Shown: positions 56,037 to 64,000 of the stretch, one piece after another
How the letters are laid out: the number at the start of each line of letters is the position of its first letter
Numbering within the stretch: the stretch's first letter is position 1
DNA from: Rachicladosporium sp. CCFEE 5018
Taxonomy: Eukaryota > Ascomycota > Dothideomycetes > Cladosporiales > Cladosporiaceae
Length of the DNA: 64,000 nt
NCBI GenBank assembly: GCA_002077045.2
Contig: KZ111188.1
Coordinates: 105,002-169,001 of the forward strand
Reading direction: 5' to 3'
Notes under the pieces: model-generated
Databases searched by the model: none
What the model was told of the DNA's origin: nothing
What the model saw: only the letters and a program-made list of their open reading frames with translations
Position numbers and translations under genes: made by a program

Positions 56037-56629
56037 TCAGTCCACGGCCTCTGCACTGGACTCCTCCGCTGGCGTAACATCCACGGCCTGATCCTGAGCT
56101 GCAGCTTCTATGGCCTCCATGATCTTCTGGTCCGCTTCAAGAAGTCGCTTGGCGATCGCCATCATCTCAGTCTGCATTCCACGATCGATGCTCAGTGCTT
56201 CGATCATAGTTCGGAAATCCCCAGCGACCACTTGTGTCTGCTCCGCATGCATTCTGATCATTGGAATCCCTGCCTCCATCTCGCCAAGGATCCCGGCCGA
56301 TTCAGCTTTCTCAAGAACCTCTGCCTGTATGTCCGCGTTAGTACCCACCAAGTACGCAGCGAGTTGGCCCACGATACCGGATTGCGCAACATGCTCAAAA
56401 TGGCGACTTCATGTTCGATGTGGTACTTCCAGCCCTCGCCAGTGTAAAAGCTGCGGATCTCTGGCAGACGCTCTTCGGAACCGCGTCTCAGTTCTGCGAT
56501 GGCGGCTTCAGCTCGGGCTCGCGCAGCCTGGACTTCCGCCTCCGTCGCCGTGGGTTCTGCTTCGCTCTGCAGATTCTGTCGTGCAAGTCGGGCTGCAAGT
56601 CTGGCAGCCGCGAATCGATCCTCATCCAT
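56037..56629 (-). CDS. Family A copy 6 (small helical protein)
   Basis: Exons 56629-56378 and 56324-56037 give 179 aa. An Ala/Glu/Arg-rich coiled coil occupies residues 5-60 (TEAEVQAARARAEAAIAEL). The central motif is FYTGEGWKYHIEHEVAILSM, then LRNP and a phase-0 GTATCG...CATACAG intron with a TACTAAC branch site. Exon 2: VLEKAESAGILGEMEAGI, then DFRTMIEALSIDRGMQTEMM and AIAKRLLEADQKIMEAIEAA, ending in an acidic tail. A CCACAG acceptor with an ACTAAC branch site precedes the ATG by five bases (leader intron). No signal peptide or membrane helix. Function unknown. Confidence 0.7.
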
Positions 56630-57141
56630 GAGCCTGTGGAGCGTTAGTGCAGTACGGAACGCCAACGAAGATCTCAGATCCTTACATCTTGCAGGAGTCT
56701 GGCGTGTGGTGCTGTCAGAAACCCGGATAGGATAGTGGCCGCGCCAGAATATTGCGGATCAGGGTGCCGTTAGTTATAGCTCAACAACGATCGTGTCCGG
56801 TACTTTCGCTGTAACTGGCAAATACGTGAGACATGGGAAGTTCTAGATTGATGGAGTGATAACATGAGTTTTCTATCTTCTACCCGATGCTGCGAGACCC
56901 ACAATATGCGAGCGCACGGTCGCACTTTTGCCAGGATGATAGTGGACCCCTAGAGAGTCTCGCTAGCCGCTGGATATCAACATAATCCGCCTCACTACAC
57001 CTTCATCGAAATCTCCGCCGTCCATGAACAAGGGACCCTGACCACTTGAGCCTCCAGGCTAACAGCTCAACACCTGCTCCCGTGTCGGCGTCCTGCACTG
57101 CCGTGATCATCTTATCCTGCAGTCTGATGTGTGAGGTATAC

Positions 57142-57756
57142 TCAGCCAGAGATTGTCAGTCCCTCCATGTTCGACAGGAATGTGTCTGGATCGACATGCC
57201 CACCACCTCCTGTCATCGCCGCGCGAATCGATTCCCCTGCGACCGCCAGACTAGCAACGATCTCGACGATGCGACGCTGCTCCTCTGGAAGTTCGCCAGA
57301 GCCGACAACAAGTTTCAGACTTGCGGAGGTGAACGCACCAATCAATTTTTCCAGTTCGTAGACACAGACGAAGTGACGTGCGTACTCCTCACGTGGGTGG
57401 ATGCTCGCGTCGCGCTCTGAGAATGCACTCGGCTGGGAGCAGTCAGTATGCTACCTGTTGGTGCTTGAAGACACCTTGCATACCCCCGTGCGCACCACGT
57501 GTAAAAGCCAGTCTGTATGCTCGGAGAAGGTGCGCCACAGCGATCCTCCTAAAATTTGCTCTAGCTTTTCTCCCACCCATCCCGTTGTTGTCCTGCGCAT
57601 GTGCTGCAAGTCTTCCAATTTGCCCCGAGAAGACTGTTCGCTCTCGTTAACTGAGGATTCGAGCTTCTCAATCTGGCGGCTGAAACATTCGATCATTGCC
57701 GCTAAGACAGCGAGATCCGCCACGAACTCTGGCCCTCTGACAGTTTCTGTATCCAT
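57142..57756 (-). CDS. Family A copy 7 (small helical protein)
   Basis: Exons 57756-57484 and 57432-57142 give 187 aa. The N-terminus is helical (LAVLAAMIECFSRQIEKLES). The central motif is LGGSLWRTFSEHTDWLLHVV, then RTG and a phase-0 GTATGC...CTCCCAG intron; here the Glu of the HE pair is Thr. Exon 2 starts PSAFSERDASIHPREEYARH, continues FTSASLKLVVGSGELPEEQ and has the C-terminal helix RRIVEIVASLAVAGESIRAA, then a glycine-rich break and a longer tail than other copies. A leader intron (GTAAGC...CATCATAG) ends four bases before the ATG. Unknown function. Confidence 0.7.
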
Positions 57757-58061
57757 GGTGCTATGATGCGTCAATGGGTTGCACTCGATGGCGCGAGCAG
57801 GTTACACGATAGCTTACCCGTGTTGGGTGTTTGAAGTTGATCGGTGAATCGCCAATAGGTTTTCGAGCGTTGTGTGTGTGGTGGCGAAGGGCAGTCAGGT
57901 AAATATCTCAGATGCAGGCTTGAATGCATGCAATCACAAGCAGACCTGGTCTCCACCTACTGAGCTATTGCATGAATGACTGCTCTTGACCGATTAAATC
58001 GCACAGAAGTGAAGCACTGAAATTATGCGGCAAAAGTATCTGCGTGGCAATACCCTACCAA

Positions 58062-58589
58062 CTACGCAGATCCCAATATCCCCAGGATGGTCATGTACGA
58101 CACACAATTCTCAGCGACTCCTTTCACCGCAGCAGCATGCGTGTTCGCTAGCCCAATCTCCTCGCCAGCCCGAAGCAAGTCAGCAGTCAAAGCAATAATC
58201 TCCTTCTGCTTTTCCGGTTCGCCAATATGATACTCTATCACCGTCCGAGCCTTCGCAGCAAGTTCCGAGATATCCTCGGCAAGCCCAAGCCAGTACATAA
58301 CGATATCTTCGTTCACAATCGCATCCTGCGTGCAGAAGTCAGCCTGTAAGCTAGTTGCTTCGGAGTGGCTGGATTCTACTTCGTTGCGGACGATCTGCAA
58401 TACTATGGTCTGTTCGTCGACCCAAACGTACCAATCCCTGCTGGTGAGTTCGCGCTGGATAGTCTTCAGCAAATCTGCCATCGACTTGTCGAGGTCTTCA
58501 TCCAGCCTCTTGATTTCGAGTTTCTGCTCGGCCTCAGCCTTGGCTTCTAGGTCGATGTATTCCTGGTCGGTCATCGCTGGGAGCGACAT
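58062..58589 (-). CDS. Family A copy 8 (small helical protein)
   Basis: The frame is open across the whole region (175 aa), but the family's intron is present: GTAGAA...GCACGCAG at 58379-58326, 54 nt with a GCTGAC branch site. Splicing gives 157 aa (exons 58589-58380 and 58325-58062). The N-terminus is a charged coiled coil (EAKAEAEQKLEIKRLDEDL). The central motif is TSRDWYVWVDEQTIVLQIVR, then NE. Exon 2 has MYWLGLAEDISELAAKAR and the best match to copy 4 at the C-terminal helix, EKQKEIIALTADLLRAGEEI. A GTAAGT...AAGTAG leader intron ends 10 bases before the ATG. Divergent from the photolyase gene. Confidence 0.7.
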   Translation of the reverse strand: MSLPAMTDQEYIDLEAKAEAEQKLEIKRLDEDLDKSMADLLKTIQRELTSRDWYVWVDEQTIVLQIVRNEVESSHSEATSLQADFCTQDAIVNEDIVMYWLGLAEDISELAAKARTVIEYHIGEPEKQKEIIALTADLLRAGEEIGLANTHAAAVKGVAENCVSYMTILGILGSA

Positions 58590-59377
58590 GTTGATGCGGC
58601 CTACTTCTTATTAGTGACGTGTGTGATCATCCGCAAGTCGAGCTGACTTACAGCGTGCCCACTTACGTACTATCAGAGAACGACCGAGAGCGTGGGTGCA
58701 CAGCGCAGACGATTGATGCTGGATGATGCTTACTCCTGAGCACTCTCGCAAGTAGGCCACTTGTGGAGGAGATGAATGGATCGAGAAGTGAAGATACTGG
58801 AAATACTGATGGGCACTATGCGGCTTCCACTTACGATACTGTCCATCTGTTGGGATATATTTCATGGTGGGCCAGATGCTGTGCCTCCTTGCGAGGTGCT
58901 GCACTAGAGTTTGCCGTTACATTCATGCTGACCAGAAATGATGTTGTGGTCGATCGGACTTGTAACCGTGGTGCGCCATTCGATGGAGTAGTGTGACCCC
59001 TGACCTCCATAGTCTGGTTAGCTGGTGCATCCTGATTTGTGCAGTGTGTGTAGATAATCAAATTGGACAAGGGACAAGAATGAGGTATGGGACACCCTCC
59101 ACGTGACGCTCCCAAGATCTATAGCAGTGCCAAGCGTTTCAGATCTCGATCTTCCGCGATGCTAGCGCGATCGACTTTACTTCGACGTCAGGTACCATGA
59201 CGATGGTACTGCCATCTCCACCATGTCGCAACGGCCATTGCGCCGAAAGGTGGCGCACTCTGAATGTAGGTCCAAGTAAGCTCTCCTTTCCTTCGACTTT
59301 GGTCCATGCTCTCTCTCTGTCGCCATCGTTCACCCAATAGAACCATCTTCCACAGCTCCCTTGTACACTCAGTAAAG
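58590..59377. other. Divergent promoter region of family A copy 8 and photolyase
   Basis: About 790 bp between two divergent starts. It contains the leader intron of copy 8. I see no gene or clear light- or damage-response element, though I could not search systematically. Confidence 0.4.
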
Positions 59378-61050
59378 ATGTCCAAACACGCCCGCTCCCC
59401 GAGCTCAGACGATGTCCTCCGACATCCGACCACTAAACGAGCGAAGGAGATAGACAAGAGTCCCCCGATGACACTTCTCGAAGAGGCTCTTGCCAAGAAC
59501 AAAGGTGACCACAAGGCTCGCAATGTCCTGCACTGGTTTCGTGCCAAGGACCTCCGGCTGGAAGACAATCGTGCCCTCCACGCCGCGGCGCAAAAGGCCA
59601 AGGAAGGCAAAGGCTACCTCCTAGCAATGTACCTGCATTCGCCCAAAGATCTCGAGTGGCATGGGACAAGTCCCGCGCGCACTGACTTTATCATGGAGAA
59701 TCTGCGGATTATGAAAGACCAGCTACAGAAACGCCACATCCCGCTTGCAATCGTAACAGCTGCTGAGCGCGGCGAGAAAGCTGCCAAAGTCATGGACTTC
59801 GTAAAGGGACACGACATCTCGCACATGTACGCAAACATCGAGTACGAGGTCGATGAGCTGCGACGGGACATCAAAGTCGCGAAGCTGGTGCAAGCCGAGA
59901 AGGAGCTATCTTTCGAGGCACTGCACGACCAGACGGTGATAGTGCCTGGCGAGCTGAAGACCGGCGCCGGCGGGCCGATGAAGGTTTTCACGCCTTATCA
60001 TAAGGCTTGGCTAGCTGAGACGAAATCGGAGCCAAGTCTGCTTGATACTGTGCCTGTGCCCGAGGAGAATGATAAGAAAGCCGCGAAGGAGTTCAAGAAG
60101 CTGTTTGACACAAAGGTGCCGAGTCTAGCGGACTTGCCGGATAGCAAGCAATTCGAGAGTACGAAGGAAAGGGACCAGATCCGGAAGCTGTGGCCTGCTG
60201 GGAATGCAGCAGGGATGAAGCGACTGGGAGACTTTCTGCAGAAGAAGATCGGAACATATGCGGAAGACAGGTCGAACCCTGCGCTAGACCCAGGTAGCAG
60301 GCTTAGTGCCTACTTCTCCACTGGTGTCGTGAGTGTAAGAGAAGTACTGAAGAAGACGAAGGAATTCAACAAGAACAAGCATTTCGATACAGGCGACGCC
60401 GGCGTAGCGTCTTGGGTGCGAGAGATCGGTCAGTCTGCCAGTACCCACTGTGCCCATATACACACTAACGAAATCCAGTCTTCCGCGAGCACTACCGCCA
60501 AATCATGGTAGTAATCCCCCACAACTCCCTCAACCTCCCCCAAAACATGAAGTTCGACAACGTCCAGTGGGAAGACGACCCAGACGGCCTCCAAAAGTGG
60601 TACGACGGCACCACAGGCGTGCCTTTCATAGACGCCGGCATGCGCCAACTAAACGCCGAAGCCTACATGCACAACCGCCTCCGCATGAACACCTCGTCGT
60701 ACCTTCGCGCCAACCTCCTCATAGATTACCGCAAAGGCGAGCGCTGGTTCGCGGAGAAGCTGATAGATTGGGACCTGTCCAACAACACGCAGGGCTGGGA
60801 GCCGAGCTACACGGTCTTCAATCCAGTCGTGCAGGCTGAGAAGTGCGATCCCGATGGCGACTATATCCGGAAATGGGTTCCTGAGCTGAAGGACGTGAAG
60901 GGGAAGGCTGTGTTTGCGCCGCATGCTAGGTTGGGCAAGGCGGAGTTCGAGAAGCTGGGGTATCCCCAGCCGCATGTCGATTATACTGAGAGTGCGGCGA
61001 GGGCGAAGGCGAGGTATAAGGCTGATTTGGCGGATGCGCCGGACCCTTGA
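59378..61050 (+). CDS. PHR1: Class I CPD photolyase
   Basis: Exons 59378-60428 and 60479-61050 give 540 aa. After a short basic, nuclear-type N-terminus (KHARSPSSDD...TKRAKE) the photolyase alpha/beta domain begins: VLHWFRAKDLRLEDNRALHA, then YLHSPKDLEWHGTSPARTDF. The FAD-binding helical domain follows: LGDFLQKKIGTYAEDRSNPA, GSRLSAYFSTGVVSVREVL, then after the splice IPHNSLNLPQNMKFDNVQW, GVPFIDAGMRQLNAEAYMH, NRLRMNTSSYLRANLLIDYR and DWDLSNNTQGWEPSYTVFNP. All hallmarks of fungal Phr1 are present. It repairs cyclobutane pyrimidine dimers in nucleus and mitochondria using blue light, with FAD and a second antenna cofactor. The intron is GTCAGT...ATCCAG, 50 nt. Confidence 0.96.
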
Positions 61051-61419
61051 TAGGCTATGCTTGGTGGGTTGGTGATTAGGACCCGCTCTCTGACGATGTG
61101 TGTATGCGCTGGCGAACTTCTCGACTTAGCTGGAGCTTCTTGGACGCATACGGGCGTTTTGCAGCGTCACGCAAAACAAATCGACAATGGTCGAGACCAC
61201 ATAGAACGCCGCGGAAGGAGATCTCTCTGCAAGCTAGTGGTCTGCACTGTTGGCAGGAACAACCAAGATCGTCGTTTCGGGCGTAGACTAGACACTGAGG
61301 GCAGTTCCATGCTCTGTGTGCAAAATTCCTCTCTATTCACTAAGACTAGCACTTATGACCTACGACTCTTCGTCTACGACTGTTCCTCAGTAAGTCATCT
61401 CATTATTGACTTCATATAG

Positions 61420-62011
61420 ATGCGTTTCTTAATCCAGTATAGACCCTTTCGCCGCCGCCGAGACGTCGCCGAGACTTGCACTAGATTGCACTATGTTAGT
61501 AACAGCCTATACAAATCAGCGCCGTCTACACTAACAACTCTAAGGTCTACACCACTTACAGAAAAAGCCCTCAGACGCCAAACAAGACAACATGCTATCT
61601 TCTCCAGAGCCGAAGCCCTACTCCAGCAAACCGTCCCAGACATCCTCCACTGCAACGAAGTAATCGACGTCCTCCGCCGTCGCGTACGTGCCCAGCAATA
61701 CCTTCTCGCCTCCCAATTTCAATCGCAAACAGTTCTAACATCCGACTCTCCAGAACAAGCTCATCGCGAAAGCCACCTCGGACGCCGACCGCGAGCTCTT
61801 CCGCCAAAAAGTCTGCATGCGCTACGACGTGCTTCGGGACTTGCGCAGAACTGCTGAGAAAGCGGGCCCACTTGTTAGCAAAGTGCCTGGGGAGGGGCAG
61901 AGAGCGAGGGCTATTCGCTCGAGGTTGGAAGAGATTGTAAGGGTTAGTGGGGAGATGGAGGAGGCGTATGAGAGGGGGGAAAGACTTCGGGGGGTTGTGG
62001 GTGTGGGGTGA
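61420..62011 (+). CDS. Family B copy 1 (small helical protein, unknown)
   Basis: Two exons, 61420-61683 and 61754-62011, give about 173 aa; the intron is GTACGT...CTCCAG. Exon 1 ends EALLQQTVPDILHCNEVIDV then LRRR. Exon 2 starts NKLIAKATSDADRELFRQKV and ends RSRLEEIVRVSGEMEEAYER, then a glycine-rich tail. The start is the first in-frame ATG, but the stretch before about 61560 is poor (a CTTACAG acceptor occurs at 61561), so the true first exon may differ. The gene is the first of a tandem pair with the sequence at 62215-62693. No known domain, signal peptide or membrane helix. Confidence 0.55.
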
Positions 62012-62214
62012 TGTGAGGGGAGGGAGGTAAGGTGGCAGGAACGACGTAGAGTGTAGGATTAGGTATAGAGCGGTAGAGGAGGGTAGTTCTTGTTTGTACG
62101 ATGCTCCGTAGTCTACCACTCCCTATTACCTGCAAACAATGTAAGCGTCGTTAAGCCACCCGCAAGTCCTTCCCAATCCCCTCCAGGGCTCCTTCCCACT
62201 ACGTGCGCGAATAA

Positions 62215-62693
62215 CAAGAAGCCCTCCTGTCAGCCACAGAATTCCTGCTCAACAGCTGCACCGAAGAAGTGAAGGATAGCCCTCGCACAGCTTACACCCT
62301 ACGCCATCGCGTCAGTCTCCCTCCCCAATCGTCCCCGTACCTCTCATCCAGCTAACAAGTTTCACCTTCCAGATCAAGCTTATCGCTGCAGCAAGAGCCG
62401 ATGATTCAAGAGAAATCGTGCGAGTGCGGGTGCGGAAGGCGTATGACACGCATACTGCCCTGCGCATAGTCGCCCATCAAGCGAAAGCGAATTGCGATTG
62501 TATCCGAGACTCAGGCGTCTGGACGGGGAGAGAGGAGCGAGTGAAAGGGGTGTGGATGAAGACGCAGGAGCTGCTGAGAGTGAGTGGGGAGTGGGATGCT
62601 GCGTATCAGAGGGGGTTGAAGAGGAGTGTGTGGAAGGAGATAGGGTATGTGATAAGGGAGAGAGTGAAGGGATGGGGATGTGGGATGACATGA
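62215..62693 (+). pseudogene. Family B copy 2, no intact start
   Basis: The same gene structure as copy 1: an exon ending EALLSATEFLLNSCTEEVKD then SPRTAYTLRHR (62215-62310), a GTCAGT...TTCCAG intron, and an exon starting IKLIAAARADDSREIVRVRV (62373-62693). The C-terminal motif LLRVSGEWDAAYQRGLKRS corresponds to IVRVSGEMEEAYERGERLR of copy 1. A TAA at 62212-62214 directly precedes the first exon and there is no ATG within it, so either an upstream exon splices in after the TAA or the copy has lost its start. The C-terminus is longer and basic. Confidence 0.5.
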
Positions 62694-62966
62694 GGGAGCG
62701 CCGTGTGAAGGAAAGCGCAGGTAAATTTACCTTTGGCGCGACGGTGGTCGACCGCCACTATCAGGATCGCCTTGGAAAAAAGGAGTTCCGTACGCTCATT
62801 ACCCAATGCATTACCCCTGGCTGGCATCATTCTTTTGACCCAATGCCTCAGTCCTACCCGTTACCCGTCGTATCATACACGTCGTTTCCTTCTCCAATCT
62901 CCTCACCGGTAACGCCCGCTAGTGATACAATGCCGTTTCCTCCTCTTTGCCCCTTGACGACTGCAA

Positions 62967-64000
62967 TCAATCAAACCCACCCGGCATCTTCTTCTCCTTC
63001 GCCTGCTGCTCCATCCTCCGTACCCGTTCCAGCACAGCCGACGGTCTCCTCTCGGGTGCTGGTGGCTTGACTTCGCCACTAGCTGGCGCGACAGGAGGCA
63101 CAGGCTCGTTCAGAATCGGTATACCTGTCGCACTCAATTCCGGCGTATCTAGCGCTGATGCACCGCCGGTGGTCGGAGCATCATCAGAGGGCTGCGGTGG
63201 CGGTATACCCCGTGCTTCATCCGGAAGCTCTGGGTCAGTTTCTGGGACACTTGAGATCGCGAGACCTTTTGGCGCCTCGGCCGGTGCCTCATGGTTCGTG
63301 GTAATGGCGTCCAGATCCTTGGGCATAGGGTCGGCGTCCAGTGAAACTGGAATTGATTTGCTGATACTCATCGACTTTCGATGACTCCGGAAGACCTCAA
63401 GCAGTTTCTCTTCTGGCTCCGGCTTCGTCTCCGTCGGCACTGCTTCCACACCATCTCCAGTCACATCCTTCGGCTCCAACGCGCCCTTCGCCTCCGCTGC
63501 CTCCGCCTCCGGGATGCCCTCCAAGCTTGGCCTTACAGCCTCAACCCTCGGCGTCCCAACCCTCGCCCCTACGTTGGGCACAACCCCACCCCCAACCCTA
63601 GCCCAAAACATCTTTTCTCTGAGTCTGACGGCCTCCTCCCACGCGCCCATCTCGCCAACCTCGCCTTGAGAAACCCGCCAGTGCCCTTCCCTGATCATGC
63701 GCAAGAAGCTGACTAGCTCGGCACTACTCCTCACCCGACCAAGGCAGAACTCGCAAAGCGGGTATCGCTGCGCTGAGTCCTCTTCGCTGACTCGAAACCG
63801 ATGTCGTCGTACGTACGGTTCCGCTTTGCGGGCTTCGCCACACAGCGCGCAGGCGAATATGGGGCCATAGAACTTGGTCTGCGGACTGAAGGGCTCAATT
63901 GCGAGGGTCCCTGCGAGGAGTGCAGAGGCTACGCTGCGACGCGAGAGGAAGGAGAGGCCTGGTGCGAGGTCTAGGCGGAGGGTCGGCTCGATGTCTTCGG
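62967..64000 (-). CDS. SEC2: Sec2-type Rab GEF, C-terminal part (cut by window edge)
   Basis: The open frame enters from beyond position 64000 and ends at 62967, giving 343 codons. It begins EDIEPTLRLDLAPGLSFLS and carries the conserved block of fungal Sec2 homologs: FYGPIFACALCGEARKAEPY, VRRHRFRVSEEDSAQRYPLC, EFCLGRVRSSAELVSFLRMI and REGHWRVSQGEVGEMGAWEE, then LREKMFWARVGGGVVPN. The two CxxC pairs (CALC, CEFC) look metal binding. The remainder is a disordered Pro/Glu-rich tail ending RRMEQQAKEKKMPGGFD. The N-terminal coiled-coil GEF domain lies outside the window. Sec2 activates the Rab Sec4 on secretory vesicles for polarised exocytosis. Assignment is from the conserved block, from memory of the family. 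Confidence 0.75.
   Translation of the reverse strand, partial: EDIEPTLRLDLAPGLSFLSRRSVASALLAGTLAIEPFSPQTKFYGPIFACALCGEARKAEPYVRRHRFRVSEEDSAQRYPLCEFCLGRVRSSAELVSFLRMIREGHWRVSQGEVGEMGAWEEAVRLREKMFWARVGGGVVPNVGARVGTPRVEAVRPSLEGIPEAEAAEAKGALEPKDVTGDGVEAVPTETKPEPEEKLLEVFRSHRKSMSISKSIPVSLDADPMPKDLDAITTNHEAPAEAPKGLAISSVPETDPELPDEARGIPPPQPSDDAPTTGGASALDTPELSATGIPILNEPVPPVAPASGEVKPPAPERRPSAVLERVRRMEQQAKEKKMPGGFD

Noticed and set aside
1..64000. CRISPR arrays, bacterial operons, ribosome binding sites, tRNA or rRNA genes, transposons
   Set aside because: This is a fungal nuclear region; no regularly spaced repeats, no recognisable tRNA arms, rRNA, reverse transcriptase or transposase motifs were seen on reading. 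Decisive tRNA and repeat searches could not be run here.

Overview
The window is a piece of a filamentous ascomycete (Pezizomycotina) genome, most likely Dothideomycetes (class is inference). Pointers are many introns of about 50-57 nt with GT...CTRAC...AG signals, monocistronic genes on both strands, moderate GC, and typical content: a Clr5-ankyrin protein, a fungal CCCH protein, GPI2, SLA2, ISD11, NOP6, eIF1, a CAP59-type glycosyltransferase, a CPD photolyase and mitoribosomal proteins. I saw no rRNA, tRNA, CRISPR array or transposon.

Layout. 0-10 kb: a minus-strand cluster of five small BTB/POZ paralogs, of which only the one at 2.1-3.0 kb reads intact; a Clr5-ankyrin gene sits among them. 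10-18 kb: housekeeping block (mitochondrial uS14, a conserved 650-aa protein, GPI2, an 890-aa coiled-coil protein). 18-21 kb: no recognised gene, a diverged repeat. 21-33.5 kb: secreted lactonase-like propeller protein, a 12-exon oligopeptide transporter with an apparent 4-nt microexon, a CCCH zinc-finger protein, an acetyl-CoA transporter. 34-40 kb: a plus-strand array of small helical proteins (family A), interrupted by an aspartyl-protease-like membrane protein. 40-54.9 kb: MFS transporter, NOP6, ISD11, an acidic nuclear-type protein, SLA2, a broken BTB gene, eIF1, mL45/Mba1-like protein, CAP59-like glycosyltransferase. 55-58.6 kb: four more family A genes, minus strand. 59-64 kb: photolyase, a tandem pair of another small unknown family (family B), and the C-terminal part of a Sec2-type Rab GEF cut by the window edge.

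The most interesting signal is family A: at least seven diverged paralogs in two facing arrays. They share a short central motif (W-x2-F-x2-H-E, then a leucine-rich helix ending near R-[HN]-[KR]), a phase-0 intron exactly after it, a C-terminal helix resembling EIVALTADLRAA, and in most copies a leader intron ending just before the ATG. I recognise no known domain. The array shows birth-and-death features: an apparent in-frame fusion of two copies, a frameshift and a decayed copy. The BTB cluster shows the same dynamics. The conserved housekeeping genes look intact, so this region mixes stable synteny blocks with fast-evolving, lineage-specific tandem families.
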